DNA of 64,000 nucleotides from an uncultured Muribaculum sp. (lineage in GTDB: Bacteria > Bacteroidota > Bacteroidia > Bacteroidales > Muribaculaceae). Of the stretch, positions 1 to 6,740 are shown one piece after another. The stretch spans positions 1-64,000 of the forward strand of contig CAJTSJ010000011.1 in NCBI GenBank assembly GCA_910578785.1, in the 5' to 3' direction. Both the position numbers and the translations under genes were made by a program. Every line of letters starts with the position of its first letter. The stretch's first letter is position 1. Under the pieces are notes generated by a model, which searched no databases, had not been told where the DNA came from, and saw nothing but the letters and a program-made list of their open reading frames with translations.

Positions 1-9
1 ATTATTACT

Positions 10-60
10 AACGAGCCAAGATAGCTGCTAAACGCAGCTCCTTGTCAAACCATTAGTATT
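10..60 (+). repeat. Cassette-boundary palindromic site A
   Basis: This is the first of seven related intergenic sites. It opens with CTAACGAGC. It carries a perfect inner hairpin AGCTGC-TAAAC-GCAGCT (23-39) inside a second short arm pair CAAG/CTTG (17-20 and 41-44), and closes with CCATTAGTA. It is nearly identical to site B at 775-826. The array therefore probably continues to the left of the window. Confidence 0.7.
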
Positions 61-77
61 CATTTGATAGAACGATT

Positions 78-590
78 ATGAATGACAACGATAAAATAAG
101 GATTACAGAAGAAATCAGTAACAATCTGTTTCAAATGTTTCAGCGACATGAAAATATTGCGAACATGACGGAAGATGTTGATTTTATTATGCAATATGCG
201 TTTGACAAGAAAAAGTCTGTATGGGAATATTGTAGTGGACATTTATACGTTTTAGCACTAATTTCTTCTAACATACGAAAGCATATATTAGACCTAATGG
301 ATAAAGGTAGCTCGCACCAAAAATTCATTATTATATGTTCAGCTACTTTCAGACCTCTTAGTTTGATTGGAGATATGGAGTATGATAATGAAGCATACAT
401 TGACTTCCTTAAAGAAATAGTAAAAAGAGCGATTGCCTGTAAAAGTCTAAAAATTAAGTCTATGGGAATACAACGAGCAATGCCGCTTCAATTCAACTCT
501 TTATCCCCTATGATAAAATCAGAACTAACGAACGATGAAAGCCTATCAAAAAGTCATGGCTGGATTTATGATATAAAGGATATTCATTAG
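78..590 (+). CDS. Unrecognised cassette protein, possibly frameshifted
   Basis: The protein is 170 aa and I do not recognise its family. It looks soluble and largely helical, with no signal peptide and no membrane segment. It starts at ATG 78, just after palindromic site A, as the other genes of the array do. Its end is suspicious: the frame stops at 588-590, but a second open frame begins at 572 and continues to 763, immediately before the next palindromic site. Every other cassette has its gene ending close to the site, so the real C-terminus may be the second frame and this gene may carry a one-base frameshift. By position I infer an immunity-type gene, but the sequence alone does not show that. 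Confidence 0.6.
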   Translation: MNDNDKIRITEEISNNLFQMFQRHENIANMTEDVDFIMQYAFDKKKSVWEYCSGHLYVLALISSNIRKHILDLMDKGSSHQKFIIICSATFRPLSLIGDMEYDNEAYIDFLKEIVKRAIACKSLKIKSMGIQRAMPLQFNSLSPMIKSELTNDESLSKSHGWIYDIKDIH

Positions 591-763
591 AACAGACTGA
601 AAATGGGATTTGGATACATTTTCATGGTGGTGGACTGCGGCTTAATGTGAGTATGGATGATGTCGATGATATAGATAAATATATACAACACAACTATGCC
701 GACCGCATACAACTACAATTCATTCCACACAATGGCATGGAACATTTGAAACATCTATTCTAA
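572..763 (+). pseudogene. Orphan C-terminal fragment, out of frame
   Basis: This frame is open from just after a TGA at 569-571 to a TAA at 761-763 and codes for about 63 residues, including GIWIHFHGGGLRLNV and a tail ending HLKHLF. It has no convincing start codon or ribosome site and overlaps the end of the preceding gene in a different frame. It is either the frameshifted tail of that gene or the 3' remnant of another cassette. Its composition (regular alternation of hydrophobic and acidic residues) looks like real protein, not chance. Confidence 0.45.
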
Positions 764-774
764 CAAAAAAGAAT

Positions 775-826
775 ACTAACAAGCCAAGTTAGCTGCTAAA
801 CGCAGCTCCTTGTCAAGCCATTATCA
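775..826 (+). repeat. Cassette-boundary palindromic site B
   Basis: The site begins ACTAACAAGC and holds the perfect hairpin AGCTGC-TAAAC-GCAGCT at 791-807 with outer arms CAAG/CTTG (785-788, 809-812). It ends in CCATTATCA. It differs from site A at only a few positions, although about 750 bp of unrelated coding sequence lies between them. Confidence 0.75.
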
Positions 827-853
827 ATAAATTAAACAATAGGAGAATTAATT

Positions 854-1345
854 ATGTCAAGATTAGGTGTTTTATATGCTTTGAAAGAAGATGAACTGAA
901 CAAACTTCGTTCCTTACCACATGATGAACGATATGACTATATGTTAGAGGAAATAGAGGAAACCTTATTGGAAACGCCTCGTGGTTGTGAGTTGGATAAA
1001 GCATGGGAAGGTATCCAATATTGTCTTGGTGGTGGCGAGTGGGATGAGGAAAATTCTGTTCCAACAAACATTGTGTTCGGTGGAGAGTTTTTAGTTGAAA
1101 CAGAAGATGAAATCATTACTCTGAAAACTCATTCAGAGGTAAAACAAATAGTTGTTTATTTACATCAAAATAATCTGCAAGAAATTATACAAAAGAATTT
1201 TCCATTGATAAATGAACAAGAATATTCATTACCTATAAATGATGATACCTTGAATTATCTTTTAGGTTGGAGTGGAGATATTCAATCGTTTTATGAGAAT
1301 GCTCAAAAAGAAGGTTGTTCAGTTATCTTTACGGTTGATTTGTAA
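854..1345 (+). CDS. DUF1877 (YfbM-like) family protein
   Basis: The 163 aa protein matches the DUF1877/YfbM family over its full length. Conserved landmarks are the N-terminal GVLYAL, the segment DKAWEGIQYCLGGG in the first third, the IVFGGEFL segment in the middle, and a C-terminal YENA...VIFTVDL ending. The start at ATG 854 has a good purine-rich ribosome site (AGGAGAA, 841-847). The family is small, cytoplasmic and of unproven biochemical function; members are often found among immunity-type genes near polymorphic or type VI toxins. Here it is one cassette of the array, flanked by sites B and C. The family call is strong; the immunity role is inferred from context. Confidence 0.85.
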   Translation: MSRLGVLYALKEDELNKLRSLPHDERYDYMLEEIEETLLETPRGCELDKAWEGIQYCLGGGEWDEENSVPTNIVFGGEFLVETEDEIITLKTHSEVKQIVVYLHQNNLQEIIQKNFPLINEQEYSLPINDDTLNYLLGWSGDIQSFYENAQKEGCSVIFTVDL

Positions 1346-1363
1346 CAAAAACAGAAAATATTG

Positions 1364-1410
1364 ATAACAAGCACCTATTCCGCCCAAACGGCGGCAAGCT
1401 GCATCCCATT
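1364..1410 (+). repeat. Cassette-boundary palindromic site C
   Basis: The site opens with GATAACAAGC, has the perfect hairpin CCGCC-CAAAC-GGCGG (1380-1394) and ends CCCATTTTG. The stem sequence is unlike sites A and B, but the 5-base loop and the outer boxes are kept. This is the pattern expected of structure-recognised recombination sites. Confidence 0.65.
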
Positions 1411-1436
1411 TTGTGCCACAAAATAAAAAATGAGAT

Positions 1437-1970
1437 ATGGGAAAAGAATTTGAAGGCTTTGATTTTACAAACTTCTGGAATGATAATCACGATGCCCGTA
1501 AAGAGTATATAAGTGATGTCCCAACAGATGAAATGATAGCTGATGTAGAGAAAGAATTAGGATACAAGTTGCCGGCTTCCTATATATGGCTGATGAAACA
1601 GCATAATGGAGGCATCCCTTTCAAGACATGCTTCCCTACTAATTCACCCACAAATTGGGCTAAAGATCATATTGCTATAACCTGCATTTACGGTATAGGC
1701 AGGGAAAAGGAGTATTCACTATGTGGTGAAATTGGCAGTCAGTTTATGATTGATGAATGGGGATATCCTGCTATTGGAGTCGCTATTTGTGATTGTCCGA
1801 GTGCAGGGCATGATATGGTTTTCTTAGATTATCGAGAATGTGGTCCACTCGGAGAACCAAAAGTTGTGCATATCGACCAAGAATCTGATTTCAAAATAAC
1901 TCCTTTAGCAGAAAATTTTGAGGACTTCATACGAGGTCTTAAAAGTGCTGAAGAATACGACGAAGAATGA
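1437..1970 (+). CDS. SMI1/KNR4 (SUKH) family immunity-type protein
   Basis: The 177 aa protein has the SMI1/KNR4 fold signature. Near residues 28-60 is an acidic helix followed by LGYKLPASYIWLMKQHNGG. A C-terminal half contains GHDMVFLDYRECGP, then GEPKVVHIDQE and the final IRGL helix. SUKH proteins are a major class of immunity proteins that bind and neutralise toxins delivered by contact-dependent or type VI systems. No toxin gene lies next to it, which fits an orphan immunity gene protecting against a neighbour's toxin. It starts at ATG 1437, 27 bp after site C, and ends 6 bp before site D. Confidence 0.85.
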   Translation: MGKEFEGFDFTNFWNDNHDARKEYISDVPTDEMIADVEKELGYKLPASYIWLMKQHNGGIPFKTCFPTNSPTNWAKDHIAITCIYGIGREKEYSLCGEIGSQFMIDEWGYPAIGVAICDCPSAGHDMVFLDYRECGPLGEPKVVHIDQESDFKITPLAENFEDFIRGLKSAEEYDEE

Positions 1971-1975
1971 TAAAT

Positions 1976-2040
1976 AAGGCACATAGCAAGCGGATAAATC
2001 GTCCCTAACGGTCGATTATCCGCCGGACATTATGCACCTA
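1976..2040 (+). repeat. Cassette-boundary palindromic site D
   Basis: The arms GCGGATAAATCG (1990-2001) and CGATTATCCGC (2013-2023) form a long hairpin with one bulge, around a loop containing CCTAACGG. The edges are ATAGCAAGC on the left and ACATTATGCA on the right. The right half of the stem is shared exactly with site E. Confidence 0.7.
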
Positions 2041-2051
2041 TTAAAAATACA

Positions 2052-2648
2052 ATGGATAATATGTTTCAGAAAATACTTGATGACATAAAAAGGTCATCCA
2101 AGACAATAAAAGTCTTGCCATGTGACGATATCGCAAAGCAGGCATTAAAGGCGAAATACAAGATAAACAGCGAAAGCCTGCTTGCGGCAATCCTTGATAA
2201 CACCGGAGGGATTGTCATAGATAATTGGATAAGGTTATATGGAGCGGGAGAAGTGAACTTCGTTACGAGAAACAGCCTGTTTCCATTCAACGAGATAGTA
2301 ATCGGCGAGGATATATTGGGCGGATTATTCATTTGCTTGAACAACGGCAATATTGGATATTTCGCTCCCGATTGCCTGGAACGGGAAGATATGGATATTA
2401 AGTTTGGGCAATTTGTGTATTGGTGTTTGCATGGTGATACAGATACTTTTTATACAGATTATCGCTGGCAAGGTTGGCAAAAAGACACCGCTGCCTTAAA
2501 TAACAATGAAGGCGTTGCCTTTTATCCTTTTTTATGGGCAGACGCAGAAAATCTGGAAAGCAGGAGTCGAACAGTAGTACCTATGGATGAAATCATCAAG
2601 CTGGAATTCGACTTTTTAGAACAAACCTCAAGCAATATGGAAGAATAG
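2052..2648 (+). CDS. DUF2625 family protein
   Basis: The 198 aa protein carries the conserved blocks of DUF2625: a GGIVIDNWIRLYGAG segment near residue 52, EDILGGLF then YFAPDCLE in the middle, and FYTDYRWQGW followed by a YPFLWA segment near the C-terminus. The family is cytoplasmic and of unknown reaction. Its members are frequent in Bacteroidales and occur beside other small immunity-type genes. The gene lies between sites D and E, has its own start at ATG 2052, and has no obvious promoter, as expected for a promoterless cassette. Confidence 0.8.
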   Translation: MDNMFQKILDDIKRSSKTIKVLPCDDIAKQALKAKYKINSESLLAAILDNTGGIVIDNWIRLYGAGEVNFVTRNSLFPFNEIVIGEDILGGLFICLNNGNIGYFAPDCLEREDMDIKFGQFVYWCLHGDTDTFYTDYRWQGWQKDTAALNNNEGVAFYPFLWADAENLESRSRTVVPMDEIIKLEFDFLEQTSSNMEE

Positions 2649-2709
2649 GCGCATAACAAGTGGATGAATCTCCCCTAACGGTCGATTATCCGCAAGATAT
2701 TATCAACAA
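2649..2709 (+). repeat. Cassette-boundary palindromic site E
   Basis: The site opens GCGCATAACAAG and ends ATATTATCA. It shares the 18-base block taacggtcgattatccgc exactly with site D. The left arm (GTGGATGAATC) pairs imperfectly with it, so the hairpin is less regular than in D. Confidence 0.65.
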
Positions 2710-2721
2710 AAACAAAATGTT

Positions 2722-3165
2722 ATGTTTGATTATAACGAAATAGAACGAACAATCAAAGATAATCATCTTCCATTTCAGAAAATAGAAGATGACGATAAGG
2801 AGATTTTGACGCAAAAGCTATATGATACTTTTGTATTTGGTAATCCTCGTGCATTATGGCTAAGCTTTAAATATGTGCCATATCGTATAGATTGTAACAT
2901 GGAAGACCCTTATTTTCATCTATTAGATATAATTGACAAAAATATCGTTTTCTATTTCTTTATTGATTATTGGAACAAAGATTTCGTCGTTTATAAAGCA
3001 AAAATGTCTGATATACACAAATTTATCGGCGATTGTAAAGGACTTGATGAATATTACTTAGTAACAGAAAATTTTATGGAACTGTATAGTATAACAGATC
3101 ATGATGATTTGCTTTATATTGACGTGAGGAAAAACGAAATGAAGAAGTTGATAACAAACAAATAG
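2722..3165 (+). CDS. Unrecognised cassette protein (147 aa)
   Basis: This 147 aa protein is acidic and rich in aromatic residues, with no signal peptide or membrane segment. A central FYFFIDYW and the C-terminal block ITDHDDLLYID suggest a small alpha/beta fold. They weakly recall small immunity-type DUF families (for instance DUF6756), but I cannot name the family safely. Its last residues (ITNK) are encoded inside the opening box of site F, so gene end and cassette boundary overlap. Toxin immunity is inferred only from position. Confidence 0.6.
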   Translation: MFDYNEIERTIKDNHLPFQKIEDDDKEILTQKLYDTFVFGNPRALWLSFKYVPYRIDCNMEDPYFHLLDIIDKNIVFYFFIDYWNKDFVVYKAKMSDIHKFIGDCKGLDEYYLVTENFMELYSITDHDDLLYIDVRKNEMKKLITNK

Positions 3166-3204
3166 CCTACCCTGACGGTCAGTTATTCGCCAGCCCCATT
3201 AGCA
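3149..3204 (+). repeat. Cassette-boundary palindromic site F
   Basis: The opening box GATAACAAAC overlaps the last codons of the preceding gene. The middle has CTGACGGTCAG, and AATAG/TTATT flank it. The site ends CCCATTAGCA. It is the most diverged member but keeps both edge boxes and the ACGG loop element of D and E. Confidence 0.55.
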
Positions 3205-3218
3205 ACCACTTCAAGAAT

Positions 3219-3725
3219 ATGAACATGAGAAAAGAAAAGGTAATCGAATTATTAAGAAACAGCGATGTAGGTTGGAGATTTTTCAATCAAAATCAAATTA
3301 TTATTGATGAATATAGTCTTGAAAAAATCTTCATCAACAATCAAAACGACTCAATAAGAAAATGGACAGAAATAACAAATTCTAAGAAAGGTCACTTATT
3401 TAAATTGCCTGAGTCGTTTTGGAATGGTCTAAATAAAATTTCAACTTTATCTGTTGACTGGAACAAAATCAATTATCCTATAAGTTTATCCCCTTTTTTA
3501 GAAGCCAATGATAAGATTATATTATTTTGGGGCAGTAACTGTTCGATTATCACTTTTGGAGATGTTTTTCTCAAGTATTGGACTGATTTCTGCTACCCGG
3601 ATGATGATAATATATTGATTGCTGTTCCTGCAAAAAATGTTTTAATTACCTTTGTAGAAGAGAATTTTGCATTTTATAATAAACAGTCAAATGAGGTCGA
3701 TAACAAGCTGCTCAACATCCCATAA
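3219..3725 (+). CDS. Unrecognised cassette protein (168 aa)
   Basis: The 168 aa protein is soluble and unrecognised. Visible features are a tryptophan-rich middle (WNGL, VDWNK) and the C-terminal run FLKYWTDFCYPDDDN followed by two beta-strand-like hydrophobic segments. The start is ATG 3219, with a second ATG two codons later. The final residues NKLLNIP are encoded within site G, again showing a gene that runs into its own boundary site. I infer an immunity-type role from context only. Confidence 0.6.
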   Translation: MNMRKEKVIELLRNSDVGWRFFNQNQIIIDEYSLEKIFINNQNDSIRKWTEITNSKKGHLFKLPESFWNGLNKISTLSVDWNKINYPISLSPFLEANDKIILFWGSNCSIITFGDVFLKYWTDFCYPDDDNILIAVPAKNVLITFVEENFAFYNKQSNEVDNKLLNIP

Positions 3726-3756
3726 GGGAGTAGTTGGCTACCGAACATTTGCATCA
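3698..3756 (+). repeat. Cassette-boundary palindromic site G
   Basis: The site opens GATAACAAGC and forms a stem with CAAC...TCCC pairing to GGGA...GTTG around an ATAA loop. It ends ACATTTGCATCA. No eighth site follows the next gene, so this is the last visible boundary on the right side of the array. Confidence 0.6.
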
Positions 3757-3778
3757 TGTATCACGAAATAAAAATTGG

Positions 3779-4327
3779 ATGGAAAAAGAAATATCTTGTT
3801 TGATAGATGTATTTATTAATCTATCTGATGAATTAAGGCCAGGTTATTCCTTGAGTATTGTTAAGGACAACGAGTTGTCTTTAATCCTTCCTGATTCATT
3901 AAAAATATTGTACTCTAAAGTAAGTGGGACATATTACGAGATTGAAAATCAACGAATGATGGATTTCTTACCCGGTTATCTTCTAATCAGGGATGCTGAA
4001 TATGAAAGTTTTATGCAGTCTATAAAAGAAATGATTCCTAATGGAGAAGATGAGTATTATCCAATCCTTGTGAATTATTCCTCAGACTTTTATGCATTGA
4101 AAGTATCGGCAGGTAAAGAAAACGGAATTTTCCTGATAGAGCACGATGTTGATGAGCCAACAAAGATTCATAATTCTTTTTCGGACTTTCTTCGTACTAT
4201 AATCGCTTGCTATCAGGAAAAAATCTATTTTTTGGATGATGACGGGTATCTTGATATGAACTTTGACGAAGAACGACTCATCGGCCAAAAGTATAATCCC
4301 GATATTGATTACTGGTTTGAAGATTAA
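3779..4327 (+). CDS. SMI1/KNR4-like protein, last gene of the array
   Basis: The 182 aa protein has the layout of a SUKH-type protein: an N-terminal helix, then LILPDSLKILYSKVSG and an FLPGYLLI strand, then a C-terminal half with VNYSSDFYALKVS and an acidic end (DDDGYLDMNFDEE, DYWFED). I chose ATG 3779. A TTG at 3734 is in frame, but it would put the start inside palindromic site G. The gene ends directly at the AraC gene with no palindromic site between, so the array probably stops here. The family call is moderate; immunity to a toxin is inferred. Confidence 0.6.
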   Translation: MEKEISCLIDVFINLSDELRPGYSLSIVKDNELSLILPDSLKILYSKVSGTYYEIENQRMMDFLPGYLLIRDAEYESFMQSIKEMIPNGEDEYYPILVNYSSDFYALKVSAGKENGIFLIEHDVDEPTKIHNSFSDFLRTIIACYQEKIYFLDDDGYLDMNFDEERLIGQKYNPDIDYWFED

Positions 4328-4342
4328 GTGCAAAATACACTA

Positions 4343-5125
4343 ATGACAATTTATCAACCGAGTGAAGAACTGCGCCCGTATGTGCGCTATTACTGGGTGC
4401 TGGAAAGCAATGAGCCTTTCAGCGTCCTTACATTCCCTATCGGTTGTCCTCAGATTATCTTCCATAAAAAATCGCCGCTTTATATCCCGGAGCTCAACAA
4501 AAGTCAATCGCAATTTACAATAAGCGGTCAGGTAAATTTCCCGGCGCATATTCAATCAGACGGACGATTGGAAATGATTGTTGCAGTGTTTTATCCTCAC
4601 ACTATCGGTTTGTTTATAGATACACCGCCATCTTCATTCTACAATATGGAAATATCCGGATATGATATTGAGAACCGTCAACTTAATGAAATTGCACAAG
4701 TTATCTTTGATAGCAAAGATAACAATGAATGTATAACTACTCTGGATAAATACCTGTTGTCAAAGATAGAACCGGTGTTGAACATATCTCGAATTGGCGA
4801 ATCCATAAAGGCAATGTTTCAAGTACCTTCAATGCCTGTCAGCTCACTTGCTGACATCGCCTGTCTTAGCAAAAGGCAGTATGAACGGATATTCAATGAG
4901 ACGGTGGGTATGAATCCGAAGGAGTATTCCCGGGTTATGAGGTTTCAAAAAGCATTGTGGCTGATGCAGAATGGCGAACAGAACTATGCCGAAGTAGCTT
5001 ATGCCTGTGGCTTCTCAGACCAGTCGCATTTTATCAGAGATTTCAAGGCAATGAGCGGACATACACCCCGCACACTCTGCCAATACAGCCTTCCATATTC
5101 GGATTTGTTTACGAACCCGGCATAA
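4343..5125 (+). CDS. AraC family transcriptional regulator
   Basis: The 260 aa protein is a DNA-binding regulator. The N-terminal ~140 residues resemble the DUF6597 sensor-like domain (LRPYVRYYW, a glycine-proline-rich strand region). The C-terminal ~100 residues are the double helix-turn-helix, with IACLSKRQYERIF and the classic AYACGFSDQSHFIRDFK. I prefer ATG 4343 over the in-frame GTG at 4328, because the latter abuts the previous stop. It may control the CatA-like gene just downstream in the same direction. Ligand and targets are unknown. Confidence 0.85.
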   Translation: MTIYQPSEELRPYVRYYWVLESNEPFSVLTFPIGCPQIIFHKKSPLYIPELNKSQSQFTISGQVNFPAHIQSDGRLEMIVAVFYPHTIGLFIDTPPSSFYNMEISGYDIENRQLNEIAQVIFDSKDNNECITTLDKYLLSKIEPVLNISRIGESIKAMFQVPSMPVSSLADIACLSKRQYERIFNETVGMNPKEYSRVMRFQKALWLMQNGEQNYAEVAYACGFSDQSHFIRDFKAMSGHTPRTLCQYSLPYSDLFTNPA

Positions 5126-5162
5126 TGTCGCTTTTCTTCTATCACAGCAGAAAGTGTCTGAG

Positions 5163-5170
5163 TAACTTTG
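5163..5170 (+). promoter_or_regulatory. Bacteroidetes -7 box before CatA-like gene
   Basis: TAACTTTG matches the TAnnTTTG consensus of the Bacteroidetes primary sigma factor. It lies about 90 bp before the ATG at 5260, in the gap after the AraC gene. The -33 TTTG element is poor. Confidence 0.45.
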
Positions 5171-5259
5171 CGGAGAGTCCGAATGCTTCGCACCGCGCAC
5201 CGGCTGCGCCGACATACGCTTTCGGCTCTCTCGCGAATGTTTCACAATTACAAAAAAAA

Positions 5260-5883
5260 ATGATGCAAGAAATTAATCCGAAGGACACCACTCGGGCATA
5301 CGCCTTTGAAATGTGGATGAAGGCTCCGATGCCTATGGTGACACTTATCAAGACACTTGATGTCAGCCGACTCCGTAGCATCAGCAGGAAACGAAATCTG
5401 AAATTCAATATGCTGATGTGCTGGTGCATCGGCAAAGCCGCATCACAGGTAAAGGAATTTTATATGCTGCCCGTCGGGGATAAACTCATCAAATATGATT
5501 CGATAGCAGTCAATACAATAGTTGTCAATTCTCAGGGAGAGGTCAGCTCATGCGATACCCCATACTGCGAAGACCTCTCTCAATTCAATGACGATTATCT
5601 TCGTCTGACACGTCAGGTTGCCGAGACCTGCGAGAATCACGACATTACCGATTGTATGGTAATCGGGACATCGGCATTGGCTCAATACGATATAGACGGT
5701 GCAGTCGGGATGTATAGCGGTATCTTCAATAATCCGTTCATAATCTGGGGGCGCTACCGCAAGTCGCTGTTAAATACCCATCTGACCTTGTCGTTTCAAT
5801 TCCACCACACCCAGATGGACGGAGCACATGCCGCACGCTTTCTCGATTTGCTCCAAAAGGAGATAATGCATATAGGAATCTGA
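5260..5883 (+). CDS. CatA-like (chloramphenicol acetyltransferase family) acyltransferase
   Basis: The 207 aa protein has the trimeric CAT fold signature, including the catalytic-histidine motif FHHTQMDGAHAARF near the C-terminus and a MKAPMPMV strand near the N-terminus. CAT uses that histidine to move an acetyl group from acetyl-CoA to a hydroxyl. The acceptor is not known here, and many Bacteroidetes carry CatA-like proteins not shown to give resistance. Longer in-frame extensions upstream overlap the AraC gene and are rejected; ATG 5260 (or 5263) gives the family length. A promoter box lies at 5163 and a strong terminator follows at 5905. Confidence 0.8.
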   Translation: MMQEINPKDTTRAYAFEMWMKAPMPMVTLIKTLDVSRLRSISRKRNLKFNMLMCWCIGKAASQVKEFYMLPVGDKLIKYDSIAVNTIVVNSQGEVSSCDTPYCEDLSQFNDDYLRLTRQVAETCENHDITDCMVIGTSALAQYDIDGAVGMYSGIFNNPFIIWGRYRKSLLNTHLTLSFQFHHTQMDGAHAARFLDLLQKEIMHIGI

Positions 5884-5904
5884 AACAATCGAATTCCACA
5901 ATCT

Positions 5905-5956
5905 AATAAACAACCGGGTAAAGAGGCATAACCACCTCTTTACCCGGTTGTTTATT
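5905..5956. terminator. Bidirectional terminator hairpin
   Basis: Perfect 22-base arms (5905-5926 and 5935-5956) enclose an 8-base loop. The arms end in AT-rich sequence on both sides. It sits between the convergent CatA-like gene and the gene at 6030-6581 and can serve both. Confidence 0.85.
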
Positions 5957-6029
5957 CTTTAGGTCACCGAAAAAGTACAATTCAGCGACACGCCATTTTA
6001 CTTCACGTCAACCGATATCGGACGTAGCG

Positions 6030-6581
6030 CTATACGTTGTCGTCAAATGTCATTTCATCAAATCCGGCCGCGTCAAACTCATCATCGTTGAAACTGTCGG
6101 AACCATAGAAATCCTCGTCGAAATCATCAGCAGACGACGTTGCGGCGGCATTGCTCTTGGCCTCGAACTCGTCAAGGTCCATGATCTGCTTCGGAGGCAC
6201 ACCCATTGAAGCAACACACACAGGGTCCTTTAATGTCTGCCCGACAATGCTCTTCTTCATTTCAAGGAAGAAGCAACGGTCGGTCATATAATCGAACACG
6301 AATATCAGCCTCTGTCCGTCGTCGATGTAGTCGCTCAGAATAGTCTCGTCCATAAGGTATACTTCCTGGTCAGAGTCGGTACCCATGTCTTCGAGGGTTA
6401 TCTCGCGCTGTTTTTCCCACGAATCATCGCATAGGAAGAACGAACACATCTGATTTTTATCGTAATTCACTGAGTCGCAGATAGCATTGCGCAAATCCAG
6501 AAAGGTAGCGTCAGCGTCGATATTAATCTCGCGCCGGAAGTTGTCGACCTCGTCGGATACAAGTCGGAAATTGAATATCAT
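6030..6581 (-). CDS. Plasmid pRiA4b ORF-3-like protein with acidic tail
   Basis: The protein is 183 aa. The first ~120 residues (MIFNFRLVSDEVDNF onward, with FLDLRNAICDS and a FVFDYMTDRCFFLEM strand pair) match the pRiA4b ORF-3/IS1096 TnpR-like domain. This is a small ubiquitin-like-fold domain of unknown role, common as a chromosomal gene in Bacteroidales. The last ~40 residues are extremely acidic (repeated DDF/DEF/DD units), possibly a disordered interaction tail. I chose ATG 6581 because it begins the conserved domain; a longer upstream start adds an unconserved stretch. There is no transposase nearby, so a mobile-element role is unlikely. Confidence 0.7.
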   Translation of the reverse strand: MIFNFRLVSDEVDNFRREINIDADATFLDLRNAICDSVNYDKNQMCSFFLCDDSWEKQREITLEDMGTDSDQEVYLMDETILSDYIDDGQRLIFVFDYMTDRCFFLEMKKSIVGQTLKDPVCVASMGVPPKQIMDLDEFEAKSNAAATSSADDFDEDFYGSDSFNDDEFDAAGFDEMTFDDNV

Positions 6582-6681
6582 GATTTTTAATTTTATAATA
6601 TTATCATTGAAAAATACCCTGCGCACCGACACAAAAACATGCCGTACTACAGACGATGCGAATTTACTAAATTTCGTATAT

Positions 6682-6707
6682 ATCCAACAATAGTTGGATG
6701 TTTTTTT
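6682..6707. terminator. Small hairpin with T-run
   Basis: ATCCAAC-AATA-GTTGGAT is followed on the plus strand by seven Ts. On the minus strand it lies after plsC and is followed by AT-rich sequence, so it may end the pyrB-to-plsC transcript. The T-run orientation is the wrong one for that, which lowers confidence. Confidence 0.35.
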
Positions 6708-6740
6708 ATCGGTATAGATGTTATTTTCCGTCCAAGGACA

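Noticed and set aside
1..3760. CRISPR-like array
   Set aside because: The repeats are spaced by whole genes of 440-750 bp, vary in stem sequence and have no short spacers or cas genes.
1..3760. Canonical attC sites of class 1-type integrons
   Set aside because: The edge boxes do not fit the RYYYAAC/GTTRRRY consensus exactly. I describe them as integron-like only.
5260..5883. Chloramphenicol resistance gene
   Set aside because: The fold and catalytic histidine are right, but chromosomal CatA-like proteins are widespread and resistance cannot be claimed from sequence.
6030..6581. Transposon passenger or plasmid remnant
   Set aside because: Despite the family name there is no transposase, inverted repeat or other mobile gene nearby.
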